NCBI GenBank assembly: GCA_965216535.1
Contig: OZ244175.1
Location: 3,286,001 to 3,350,000, forward strand
Length of the DNA: 64,000 bases
Direction: 5' to 3'
Source: Hoeflea_A sp965216535
Lineage (GTDB): Bacteria; Pseudomonadota; Alphaproteobacteria; Rhizobiales; Rhizobiaceae
The notes under the pieces are model-generated. The model saw only the letters and a list, made by a program, of their open reading frames with translations, ran no database searches and was not told where the DNA came from. Below, in pieces: positions 8,619-16,724 of this stretch (positions within the stretch are counted from its first letter, which is position 1; the number at the start of each line of letters is the position of its first letter). Position numbers and translations under genes: made by a program.

Positions 8619-9466
8619 CGCAGCACCGGATCAAAGCGGTCTTTCAGGCCTTCACCCAATTGGGCGAAGCTGAGGACCGTAAGGAAGAGGGTCACCAGAG
8701 GAAATACAAGCACCCACCAGGCCTGGTGAATTGAAAGCCGGCCTTCGGCAATCATCCCGCCCCAGGTGGGGGCGTCGGTGGAGATCGACAGGTTGACGAA
8801 GCTCAGGATCGCCTCGACGATCACCGCGATGCCCATCTCAAGGGTCAGCAACACTCCGACGGTCGGCAGTACGTTGGGCAGAATTTCGCGGATCATGGTG
8901 CCAAACCGGCTGAAACCGGCGACCTGCGCCGACGCGACATAATCCATCGCCGATTGGGACATGGCCTCGGCACGAATGACCCGGGCAAACCGCGTCCAGT
9001 CGATCACCACGATGGCGACGATGATGGAGGTCAGGCCGGTTCCGAGCACGGCAATGAGCAGGATGGCGAAAAGGACCGGGGGAAAGGCCATCCAGATATC
9101 GATCAGGCGCGAAATCGTCATGTCGACCCAACCACGGTAGAAACCCGCCAACAGACCGAGGCAGGTGCCGATCAGGCAGGTCAGTCCACCGGCGACAACG
9201 GCAACTATCAACGCCACCTGGCCGCCATAGAGGGTGCGTGAAAGCACGTCCCGGCCAAGTGAATCCGTGCCAAGCCAAAATCCGGGTTCCGATCCTCGCT
9301 CCCAGAAGGGCGGCAGGCGTGCCGCGAACAGATCCTGGGCCAGTGGATCCTGGGGACTGATCAGCGGTGCGAGCAGCGAAGCAACCACCAGCAGAAGCAG
9401 CCATCCGCCCGACAACCAGAGGCGCGCGCCGGCCTTCCGTCTCGTCTGTTGGCGGCCGTCAAGCAT
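8615..9466 (-). CDS. Peptide/nickel-type ABC transporter permease (DppC-like)
   Basis: A 283-residue inner-membrane permease. It has an N-terminal membrane segment near residues 17-38, then a periplasmic stretch with GTDSLGRDVLSR that is diagnostic for DppC/OppC. The cytoplasmic coupling loop (EAMSQSAMDYVASAQVAGFS) is near residue 168. It overlaps the DppB-like gene upstream by 8 bases and the DppD-like gene downstream by 4. It pairs with the DppB-like permease as a heterodimeric channel. Confidence 0.92.
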   Translation of the reverse strand: MLDGRQQTRRKAGARLWLSGGWLLLLVVASLLAPLISPQDPLAQDLFAARLPPFWERGSEPGFWLGTDSLGRDVLSRTLYGGQVALIVAVVAGGLTCLIGTCLGLLAGFYRGWVDMTISRLIDIWMAFPPVLFAILLIAVLGTGLTSIIVAIVVIDWTRFARVIRAEAMSQSAMDYVASAQVAGFSRFGTMIREILPNVLPTVGVLLTLEMGIAVIVEAILSFVNLSISTDAPTWGGMIAEGRLSIHQAWWVLVFPLVTLFLTVLSFAQLGEGLKDRFDPVLR

Positions 9467-10466
9467 GGCGCAGCCTCGGGTTCAGCGCGGCGTAGGACAG
9501 GTCGACCAGAAGATTGACCACGGTGAAGATGACGGCAAACAGGATAACGATCCCCTGAATCAATGGCAGGTCGCGGTTGATGACGGCGTCGATCGCCATG
9601 TTGCCGAGGCCTTCGTAGGAAAACAGGCGCTCGATGATCACGGTGCCACCAATCAGGAAGGTGAATTGCACCCCGATCAGGGTCATCGTTGGCAGAACCG
9701 CATTGGGCAGTGCCTCGCGGACGATGACGCTGGATTCCGGGTAGCCTTTGGTGCGTGCCAACGTCACGTAGTCGAGATGCATGGTCTCTTTCAGCGACTG
9801 TTTGAGCAACTGGGCGATGATTGCGGCCAGCGGAATGGCCAGAGCGACTGCAGGCATGAACATGTGCGAAATCAGGTCGGCCGTGATGTCGAAGCGAAAC
9901 CGCACCAGGCTCTCGAACAGGTAGAAATTGGTGGCAAAGGGCAAGTCGAGGGAGGGCGAGACGCGCCCTGATATGTGGAAGATCGGAACAAGCACGCCAA
10001 ACAGAAGGATCAGGATTAGACCCCACAGGAAATCGGGCACCGAGAGTGCAACCCCGTTGGTCACGTCGATAGCGGCCTCGGTACGCGTGCCCCGCATGCG
10101 AGTGCCGATCAGCGCCAGCATGCCGCCGAAAGCGATAGCGATGAGGAGTGCGAAAATTGATAGCTCAAGGGTTGCCGGGAGACGGCCGAGCACCAGCCCG
10201 GCCACTGGTTGTTCAGTGGTGATCGAGGTTCCGAAATCGCCTTGCAGCACGCCCCAAACCCAGATCAGGAACTGTTGCGGGATCGACTTGTCGAGCCCGT
10301 AGAGTGCTTCCAGACGGGCGATATCCGCTTCACTTGCGCCAGGCGGCAGCATCATGGCGATGGGATTGCCAGGCACAATGCGGATGACAAAAAAGACGAT
10401 GATGGCGACGCCAACGAGCGTCACCAGCATGGTAGCCAGTCGAACGAGGATCTGTCGGAAAAGCAT
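9459..10466 (-). CDS. Peptide/nickel-type ABC transporter permease (DppB-like)
   Basis: A 335-residue permease with the N-terminal membrane anchor typical of DppB/OppB (VTLVGVAIIVFFVIRIVPGN). The periplasmic region follows, and the coupling loop LKQSLKETMHLDYVTLARTK is near residue 220. It is separated from the upstream binding-protein gene by 51 bases that contain a strong GC-rich hairpin, which is a common way to lower permease expression relative to the binding protein. The imported compound is unknown; family 5 systems carry peptides, opines, sugars or metal chelates. Confidence 0.92.
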   Translation of the reverse strand: MLFRQILVRLATMLVTLVGVAIIVFFVIRIVPGNPIAMMLPPGASEADIARLEALYGLDKSIPQQFLIWVWGVLQGDFGTSITTEQPVAGLVLGRLPATLELSIFALLIAIAFGGMLALIGTRMRGTRTEAAIDVTNGVALSVPDFLWGLILILLFGVLVPIFHISGRVSPSLDLPFATNFYLFESLVRFRFDITADLISHMFMPAVALAIPLAAIIAQLLKQSLKETMHLDYVTLARTKGYPESSVIVREALPNAVLPTMTLIGVQFTFLIGGTVIIERLFSYEGLGNMAIDAVINRDLPLIQGIVILFAVIFTVVNLLVDLSYAALNPRLRHA

Positions 10467-10482
10467 GGGCGAAAAGTAGGAC

Positions 10483-10501
10483 GGGGCGGCCGAGCCGCCC
10501 C
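10483..10501 (-). other. Intercistronic hairpin between binding protein and permease genes
   Basis: A perfect eight-base stem, GGGGCGGC with GCCGCCCC, closes over a three-base loop. It lies between the stop of the binding-protein gene (10518) and the start of the permease gene (10466). There is no T-tract, so it looks like an mRNA-stabilising or attenuating stem rather than a full terminator. Confidence 0.6.
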
Positions 10502-10517
10502 GCCTATGGTCTCGTGT

Positions 10518-12047
10518 CTAGTTGCGCGTCATCAGGTGCGGAAGGAGCGCGCCCGATGCGTGAGGCGTCACCTTGACGCCGGATGCGTGCAGGATCGGCT
10601 GGGTATACTGGAAGAGCGGCAGTACCAGCGCGTTGTCCGCGATGTATTTGTCGACGGCCTTCCAACCGGCAATGCGCTTGTCTTCGTCAGTCTCGCCCCA
10701 GAGCGGTCCGATCATGCCGACGAGATCCTCGCCGTCCCAGACCGAGTGCGGTGAGGGGCCGAACATGGCGAAGCCGGTCGACGTGGTCGGATCACCAATC
10801 GAGTTGCCCCAGTTGTAGAAGGCGGCCGGAGCCAACTGATCGGCAGCGCGCAGTTCAAAGTGCTTGGCGACTTCGTAAACTTCGATCTCGGCCTCGATGC
10901 CAACGCGGCGCCACAGGCCGACGATTGCCTGTATGATTTCATAGTCCTTGGGCTTGAAGCCGCGCGTCGTCTGGATGGTGAACTTGACCGGGTTGTCGGT
11001 CGAGTAGCCGGACGCCGCCAGCAGTTCCTTGGCCATATCCGGATCGTAGGGCGTCTTGATGCTCTCGTCGTAAGCCGAATAGGACGGCGTTTGCAGGGTG
11101 TCGATCGGAACCGCGTAGCCGGAGAGCAGCCGATCCACGATGGCATTCTTGTCCACCGCCATGACTGCCGCCTTGCGGACATTCGGATCGGTCATGGCAT
11201 CGACGTCGTTGAAGAAGATCATGCCGATATCGGAGACCGGTGCGACCGTTCCCATGAGATTGCCGCCGTCTTTGAGACGATCGTATTCCTCATAGGGCAT
11301 TTCGAGCGTGACGTGCGAGTTGCCGGATTCGACTTCGGCAACGCGGGCCGCGGCGTCGGTGACGAACTTGATGGTGACGTTTTCGAATTCCGGCTTGCCG
11401 CCCCAGTAATTGGGATTGGCTTTCAGGCGAACGAAGGCGTTACGCTCATATTTGTCGACCATGTACGGGCCGGAGCCGATCGGTGCAGCCTGGAATCCTT
11501 CCATGCCGACCTTCTCGATATAGGCTTTCGGCATGACGTAGCCGGTCAGGAAGCTCATCCATTTGAAGATCGTCGGGTCGAAACGCAGCACGTCTGCGGT
11601 GATCTTGTTGCCGTCGATCGAGTAATTGCCAATGGTCGACCAGATGAACTGGATCGGGTTCCCGGTGTCCGGATTGCCGGCGCGTTCCAGCGACCAGACC
11701 ACGTCTTCCGCGGTCAACGGACTGCCATCATGCCAGGTGACGCCGTCACGCACCGTCATGTGGATTTTGCTCTTGTCTTCGTTCCAGCCCCATTCGGTCA
11801 GGATGCCGGGCTTCTGCTGAAGATCGGGCGCCTGGGCGATGAACTGGTCGAAGACCGACTGGTAAATGCCTTGAATCGTCGGGTTGACGGCTGAGGGGCC
11901 GACGGTCGGGTCCCAACTGGGCAGGTTGACGTTATAGGCAATCACCAGCTCGTCGATTTCCTGAGCCGGTGCGGTCGTGACCACCGCACCGATACTAAAG
12001 GCTGCTACGGCGAGCCGCATGAGCCCGCGTCTTGAAAAATAGGTCAT
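10518..12047 (-). CDS. ABC transporter substrate-binding protein, family 5 (peptide/nickel type)
   Basis: A 509-residue periplasmic binding protein for the importer encoded downstream. The start at 12047 is chosen because it gives a proper export signal: SRRGLMR near residues 5-11 matches the Tat consensus SRRxxxK loosely, followed by a hydrophobic stretch and APAQEID as the cleavage area. A longer frame to 12248 adds an arginine-rich, non-signal extension overlapping the neighbour. The mature part shows the SBP_bac_5 layout, including DGVTWHDGSPLTAEDVVWSL near residue 95 and SGPYMVDKYERN near residue 180. The ligand is unknown. Confidence 0.9.
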   Translation of the reverse strand: MTYFSRRGLMRLAVAAFSIGAVVTTAPAQEIDELVIAYNVNLPSWDPTVGPSAVNPTIQGIYQSVFDQFIAQAPDLQQKPGILTEWGWNEDKSKIHMTVRDGVTWHDGSPLTAEDVVWSLERAGNPDTGNPIQFIWSTIGNYSIDGNKITADVLRFDPTIFKWMSFLTGYVMPKAYIEKVGMEGFQAAPIGSGPYMVDKYERNAFVRLKANPNYWGGKPEFENVTIKFVTDAAARVAEVESGNSHVTLEMPYEEYDRLKDGGNLMGTVAPVSDIGMIFFNDVDAMTDPNVRKAAVMAVDKNAIVDRLLSGYAVPIDTLQTPSYSAYDESIKTPYDPDMAKELLAASGYSTDNPVKFTIQTTRGFKPKDYEIIQAIVGLWRRVGIEAEIEVYEVAKHFELRAADQLAPAAFYNWGNSIGDPTTSTGFAMFGPSPHSVWDGEDLVGMIGPLWGETDEDKRIAGWKAVDKYIADNALVLPLFQYTQPILHASGVKVTPHASGALLPHLMTRN

Positions 12048-12079
12048 GGCAGTATTGCTCCTCCCTTGGATTTCCTTGG

Positions 12080-13648
12080 TTATCGTGTGAGTTTCTGGCC
12101 GAGCATGGTGCCCGATCCCGCTCCGGTGCCGGCGCCTGGCCAGACGCTTGCGCCGGTATGAAAGAGGCGGTCGATCGGCGTGCGTCCGTCGGTGTATCCG
12201 CGCATGGGGCGAAACAGAAAATTCTGGAACAGGTGATGGCTGCCGCACACCTGGTCGCCGCCGACGAGATTGGGATTGTCGGCTTCCAGCTCGACGGGCG
12301 TCACCACGCGCCGCGCGATGATCTTGTCACGCGTTCCGGGCGCGTATTGCTCGACAATGTCGAGCGCGCGCTCGGCATAGGGTTCGGCGGCATCCGCCCA
12401 GTCCGTGGCGGCGATTTTGCCGGCCGCGTCACCCTTGATAACGCCGGGAACCATACGGACCTGCAGCCACAGGACATGTTTGCCCTCCGGTGCACGCGAA
12501 GGGTCGATGACGGTCGGCTGTCCGGTGACGATGATTGGCGTGTCAGGCAGAAGTCCCGCTTTCGCCTGCTGATAGGTTCGTGCCATCTGATCGAGCGATG
12601 GCGCTAAATGGACGTAGGCGAAGTCTCGCAATTCGGGCACCACCCAATCGGGTAACGCCTCCATGGCCAGATGAATCATCATGGTGCCCGGTGCGTGTTG
12701 GAAGCCGGCCATCCGCTCGTCATATCGGCTGTATCCGGTCCCGCCGGTCAGCTGCATCAGGGCCGAGGGCGCGACATTGGCGATGACCGCCTTCGACGCG
12801 CGGATGTCCCGGCCGTCGGCCAGTTCGATACCAACGGCTTTGCCGCCCTCGACCAGAATGCGGGTAGCCGCGGCACCGCACTCGATTGTACCGCCCGATG
12901 CTTCGATCCGCTTCACCATGGCCTTGATGATGGTATCGGCGCCGCCCTGACCAAGCGCCATTCCGAACGCCTGGTTGGCGTTTGCTTCCAGGTAAGGAAA
13001 CAGGGCGCCGCCGGCGATGTCAGGGGCAAAATCCAGATGCATGCCCCAGGCGGCCAATGTCGCTTTGATCTGTTCAGTTTCAAATGTCTCGTCCAGCCAT
13101 TCCCGGGGTGACGAGAGCAGGAAGCGGGCGAGATCCAGGCTTCCGGACACTCCCTTCTTGCGCCACACGGACCACAGCGTTTTGGCGCTGGCTCGCTTGC
13201 CAAAACTGCTTCCGAGAATTGCGAACAATACCTCGGCCTCGGCCGGGAACGCCTCGCTCATGGATTTCCAGGCGGCCGCATCCTTTTCCGAGAAGGTCGC
13301 AACGCGCCTCAGATTTTCCTCTGCATCATTGCTCACGCCAAACCAGGACCCATCCGGAAAAACGCTGGAAAAACAGTGTTTGGCCGCAACGAACGCAGCA
13401 CCGTCGCCGGTCAGTCTTTCGCCATGCTGTCGGAAGAAGGCGGAGCCGGCGAACAGCGACAGGTTCATGGCTGCCCAGTCGTGGCGAAAGCCAGGAGCGG
13501 TATATTCGCCTGTTTTCACAGCGCCGCCAGGCTCCGCATTCTGTTCCACGACATGCACGCGCCACCCGGCTTCAGACAGGCAAACGGCGCAGGCCAGGCT
13601 GTTATGCCCGGCACCGATGATCACCGCGTCCGGCGCGCTCTGACTCAT
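12080..13648 (-). CDS. FAD-dependent oxidoreductase, phytoene desaturase/PYROXD2-like (copy 1)
   Basis: A 522-residue flavoprotein with an N-terminal dinucleotide-binding motif (DAVIIGAGHNSLACAVCL). The following EQNAEPGGAV fits the second FAD contact, and the C-terminal flavin segment is GASVWPGAGTGAGSG. It belongs to the broad amine oxidase/phytoene desaturase superfamily, but no carotenoid genes are nearby, so a catabolic oxidation is more likely. The start at 13648 follows from the position of the FAD motif. It heads the operon with the ABC importer and diverges from the cyclase gene at 13751. A related flavoprotein lies at 14553, so two such enzymes flank one promoter. Confidence 0.85.
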   Translation of the reverse strand: MSQSAPDAVIIGAGHNSLACAVCLSEAGWRVHVVEQNAEPGGAVKTGEYTAPGFRHDWAAMNLSLFAGSAFFRQHGERLTGDGAAFVAAKHCFSSVFPDGSWFGVSNDAEENLRRVATFSEKDAAAWKSMSEAFPAEAEVLFAILGSSFGKRASAKTLWSVWRKKGVSGSLDLARFLLSSPREWLDETFETEQIKATLAAWGMHLDFAPDIAGGALFPYLEANANQAFGMALGQGGADTIIKAMVKRIEASGGTIECGAAATRILVEGGKAVGIELADGRDIRASKAVIANVAPSALMQLTGGTGYSRYDERMAGFQHAPGTMMIHLAMEALPDWVVPELRDFAYVHLAPSLDQMARTYQQAKAGLLPDTPIIVTGQPTVIDPSRAPEGKHVLWLQVRMVPGVIKGDAAGKIAATDWADAAEPYAERALDIVEQYAPGTRDKIIARRVVTPVELEADNPNLVGGDQVCGSHHLFQNFLFRPMRGYTDGRTPIDRLFHTGASVWPGAGTGAGSGTMLGQKLTR

Positions 13649-13669
13649 CCGCGAAACTCCATGCCCTGA

Positions 13670-13687
13670 TATTTGCAAAAGCAAATA
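13670..13687. promoter_or_regulatory. Perfect palindrome in the divergent promoter of two FAD oxidoreductase operons
   Basis: TATTTGC and GCAAATA form seven-base perfect arms around AAAA. It is centred 30 bases upstream of the FAD oxidoreductase start (13648) and 72 bases upstream of the cyclase start (13751). It is a plausible operator controlling both operons. It does not resemble the four-copy MarR-type operator, so a different regulator is likely. Confidence 0.5.
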
Positions 13688-13750
13688 ATCTTGTCTAGCA
13701 TCCATTTCCGAGGACGCCTGAAGCGCGCCAACCAACTTTTGGAGGAATCG

Positions 13751-14542
13751 ATGAGTTCAGAAGCCCTGCTTTCAAACCTTGCAACCGCACTCGCTTCCGG
13801 CAGTGTGGAAATTGTCGACTGTTCGGGGGTGCTCGGGCCGGAAACGCCGATCCTGCAATTGCCGGAGGATTTCGCCAAAAACACCCCGAAAGTCGAGATT
13901 CACAAGATCAGTGAATATGACGAAGATGGTCCGTTCTTTGCCTGGAACTGGATGGTTCTGGGCGAGCATTCAGGCACCCACTTCGATGCCCCGCATCACT
14001 GGATCACCGGCAAGGATTATGAGGATGGTTATACCGACACACTCAACGTGCAGCGACTGGTTGCTCCCGTAAATGTGATCGACTGCTCCAGCGAAACGGC
14101 GGAAAACGAAGATTTTCTGCTCACCGCAGACCTCGTCAAGGCGTGGGAAGCCGAGCATGGAGAGATCGGCGAGGGCGAGTGGGTCGTCATGCGCACCGAC
14201 TGGGACAAGCGCGCCGGTGACGAAGCCGCATTTCTCAACGCCGACGAGACAGGCCCGCATTCGCCCGGGCCGACACCGGATTGCATCGAGTATCTGCTGT
14301 CGAAGAAGATTGTCGGCTGGGGAAGCCAATGCATCGGAACTGACGCTGGACAGGCCGGTGGCATGGAACCGCCATTCCCGGCCCATAACCTGCTGCACCG
14401 CGACAATTGTTTCGGACTGGCGTCGCTGGCCAATCTCGACAAGCTGCCGGCCAAGGGAGCGATCCTCGTGGCCGCGCCGTTGAAGATCAGTCGCGGCACC
14501 GGCAGCCCGATCCGGGCACTGGCCCTGGTTCCCAAAAACTGA
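13751..14542 (+). CDS. Cyclase family protein (kynurenine formamidase/isatin hydrolase-like metal hydrolase)
   Basis: A 263-residue member of the Cyclase (PF04199) family, whose known members hydrolyse amide or lactam bonds using a metal ion. The metal motif HxGTHxDxPxH is present as H73-S-G-T-H77-F-D79-A-P-H82. The start at 13751 has GGAGG eight bases upstream. It precedes a FAD oxidoreductase gene by 10 bases and is the first gene of a plus-strand operon that ends with a MarR regulator. Hydrolysis of an N-formyl, amide or cyclic intermediate is plausible; the substrate is not known. Confidence 0.88.
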   Translation: MSSEALLSNLATALASGSVEIVDCSGVLGPETPILQLPEDFAKNTPKVEIHKISEYDEDGPFFAWNWMVLGEHSGTHFDAPHHWITGKDYEDGYTDTLNVQRLVAPVNVIDCSSETAENEDFLLTADLVKAWEAEHGEIGEGEWVVMRTDWDKRAGDEAAFLNADETGPHSPGPTPDCIEYLLSKKIVGWGSQCIGTDAGQAGGMEPPFPAHNLLHRDNCFGLASLANLDKLPAKGAILVAAPLKISRGTGSPIRALALVPKN

Positions 14543-14552
14543 TCGCGTCGCC

Positions 14553-16118
14553 ATGGCTTCGGTCGATGTCGCGATCATCGGCTCTGGCATCAACGCACTT
14601 GTTGCCGGGGCGCTGCTGAGCCGCAGTAACAAGCGCGTGCTGGTGTTGGAGCGGGAAACGCACCCGGGCGGTTGCATGCGCACCGAAGAGGTGACGCTTC
14701 CGGGCTATCATCATGACGTCATGGCTGCGACGTTTGTGCTGTTCCTGACGTCGCCGGGCTATGCCGAACTGGCCGAGGACCTGGCCCGGCATGGGCTGGA
14801 ATTTTGTCAGAGCCCGAATCCAACCGCCGTTCTGAGACCGAACGGCAACGCGGTCGTGCTCAACATGGATCGCACAGCCAACGTCAGCGCTTTCAATGTC
14901 CTTCGCGAGGGCGATGGCGACAGGCATGCGGCTGATGTTGGTCAAATAGAGCAGGATGCGGAGTTTCTGTTTGCTGTTCTTGGCGGGCCTTTGTGGACGC
15001 GGGCGACCGCCATGCTGTTTGCCAAACGAGCCTGGAAGCACGGCCTCAACGGATTGAAGACCTGGCTCGGGGAAGGGCTTCAGCCGGCCCGCGGCTGGCT
15101 TGAAACAGGCTACCGCTCAGAGGACGTCCAGGCGCTTTGGGCTCCCTGGGTCCTGCATGCAGGCCTGACTCCGGAAAGCACGTTTTCCGGTCAGATGGGC
15201 AAGGTGATTGCTTTCGCGCTGGAAGCGGCCGGGGCTCCGGTCGTCAAGGGTGGAGCCGCCCGGGCAGCGGATGCACTGGTGTCGCTGATCAAGGAGAATG
15301 GTGGCGAAGTTCGCACGGGCGCCGATGTCGATCGCATTCTGGTCACGGGCGACCGTGCATCAGGCGTCGCCCTTGCCGATGGCGAAGAGATTGCGGCTGG
15401 CGCGGTGGTCGCCTCGGTTGCACCGGGGCAGCTCTTCGAGCGTCTACTGCGTGACCACGACCCCGCCGAAAAACCGGATCACACCGCTTATCGCCACGGT
15501 CGCGGAAATTTTCAGGTGCATTACGCCCTGGATGGGCAGCCCGAATGGGTGGCGGAGGGGCTCGATGAGGTCGCCCTCATTCATCTCTCGGATTCGATCG
15601 ACAGTGTCTCAAAATCATCGAACGAGGCTGAGCGCGGCCTGCTGCCGGAGTGTCCGACAATCTGTGTTGGTCAGCCTCACAGGCTGGACCCAACCCGCTG
15701 TCCGGAAGGGAAGGGGATCCTGTGGCTGCAAATTCCCGACGCTCCACGTGTCATCAAAGGCGATGCCGCGGGCAATATCGAGACGCAGCCGGAGTGGTCG
15801 GAGACGGTACGGGAGGCCTTTGCCGAACGGATCGAGGAGATCCTGGCACGAAGCATACGGAATCTGGATGCCATCAAGCTGTCACGCCGCGCCTTTTCGC
15901 CGGCTGACCTGGAGAGCATGAACATCAACCTCGTTGGAGGCGACCCTTATGGAGGCTCCTGCACGATCGATCAGTTTTTCGTCTTTCGGCCGTTTGCCAG
16001 TTCGCGCAACTCGGACACCCACGTCAAACAGCTCTACCAGATCGGTGCTTCGGTGCATCCCGGGCCAGGGCTCGGCGGTGGGTCGGGCTATAACCTGGCG
16101 AAAAAGCTCGGCGCATGA
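14553..16118 (+). CDS. FAD-dependent oxidoreductase, phytoene desaturase/PYROXD2-like (copy 2)
   Basis: A 521-residue flavoprotein with FAD motif DVAIIGSGINALVAGALLSR at the N-terminus, ERETHPGG about 35 residues later and GASVHPGPGLGGGSG at the C-terminus. Size and layout match the enzyme encoded at 12080-13648, with clearly different sequence, so the two look like diverged paralogues. It follows the cyclase gene and overlaps the MarR gene by ATGA. The product is probably a cytoplasmic oxidase or dehydrogenase of a small amine or unsaturated acid; this is inference. Confidence 0.86.
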   Translation: MASVDVAIIGSGINALVAGALLSRSNKRVLVLERETHPGGCMRTEEVTLPGYHHDVMAATFVLFLTSPGYAELAEDLARHGLEFCQSPNPTAVLRPNGNAVVLNMDRTANVSAFNVLREGDGDRHAADVGQIEQDAEFLFAVLGGPLWTRATAMLFAKRAWKHGLNGLKTWLGEGLQPARGWLETGYRSEDVQALWAPWVLHAGLTPESTFSGQMGKVIAFALEAAGAPVVKGGAARAADALVSLIKENGGEVRTGADVDRILVTGDRASGVALADGEEIAAGAVVASVAPGQLFERLLRDHDPAEKPDHTAYRHGRGNFQVHYALDGQPEWVAEGLDEVALIHLSDSIDSVSKSSNEAERGLLPECPTICVGQPHRLDPTRCPEGKGILWLQIPDAPRVIKGDAAGNIETQPEWSETVREAFAERIEEILARSIRNLDAIKLSRRAFSPADLESMNINLVGGDPYGGSCTIDQFFVFRPFASSRNSDTHVKQLYQIGASVHPGPGLGGGSGYNLAKKLGA

Positions 16119-16591
16119 CGGAGGAAACTGAAAAGACGGCATCGCGAAATCTCGGTGAAATCGGGCTGGAGAATTTTGCTCCTTACCTCATGAACCGCAT
16201 CATGGGGCGCTACAACGCCAGCCTGCGTGACGAGATGGCCCGGCTTGGACTGACAACGCCCAAAATGCGCTCACTTGCCGTGCTGTCGGTCGTCGACGGC
16301 TTGTTGATCGGAGAACTGGCCGTTTATGCAGTGGTGGAGAATTCGACCCTGAGCCGCGCCCTCGACGGATTGGAGGCTGACGGGCTTGTCAGGCGGCAAT
16401 CCGACAGCGCCGACAGCCGGGCCACGCGGATATATCTGACCGAACATGGACGCTCGACCTTCGATCGGATCTGGCCCCACATGGAGGTGAGTTATCGCCA
16501 CATGTTTCGCGGGGTCGATGAAGCGGAGATGCATGCGTTTGTAGGGACGCTGCAGACCATATTGCGGAATATCCGAAAGCACGACTTCTGA
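16115..16591 (+). CDS. MarR family transcriptional regulator
   Basis: A 158-residue winged-helix repressor. The recognition region (ENSTLSRALDGLEADGLVRR, near residues 75-94) and the wing (DSADSRATRIYLTEHG) are typical of MarR proteins. It overlaps the end of the FAD oxidoreductase gene by ATGA, and the CoA-transferase gene starts 133 bases downstream. That gap carries one of four copies of an 18-bp pseudopalindrome. MarR proteins bind such sites as dimers and are released by an aromatic or acyl-CoA-like ligand, so this is the best candidate for the regulon's repressor. Confidence 0.9.
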   Translation: MTEETEKTASRNLGEIGLENFAPYLMNRIMGRYNASLRDEMARLGLTTPKMRSLAVLSVVDGLLIGELAVYAVVENSTLSRALDGLEADGLVRRQSDSADSRATRIYLTEHGRSTFDRIWPHMEVSYRHMFRGVDEAEMHAFVGTLQTILRNIRKHDF

Positions 16592-16681
16592 ACGGCACTG
16601 CTGATCGCGGACGTCTTCTTGGCATCGTCCGGCCACAGGCATGGTAAACGCCTTGATTTAGACCTTCGGTTCGCATTATAA

Positions 16682-16699
16682 ATAACGAACTAGTTACTT
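16682..16699 (-). promoter_or_regulatory. MarR-type operator, copy B
   Basis: The minus strand reads AAGTAACTAGTTCGTTAT, matching AAGTAAC-N6-GTTAC except for the last base. It ends 25 bases before the CoA-transferase start codon and 91 bases after the MarR gene, so it is well placed for repression of the CoA-transferase operon by the neighbouring regulator. Confidence 0.62.
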
Positions 16700-16724
16700 A
16701 ATAAGAGTCGGCACGAGGTGGATC

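Noticed and set aside
12048..12248. Extended start for the family 5 binding protein
   Set aside because: The extra 67 residues are rich in Arg and His, overlap the FAD oxidoreductase gene, and would bury the export signal that begins at 12047.
12080..16118. Carotenoid biosynthesis for the two phytoene-desaturase-like proteins
   Set aside because: No phytoene synthase, GGPP synthase or other crt gene is nearby, and the neighbours are importers and hydrolases. The superfamily is broad.
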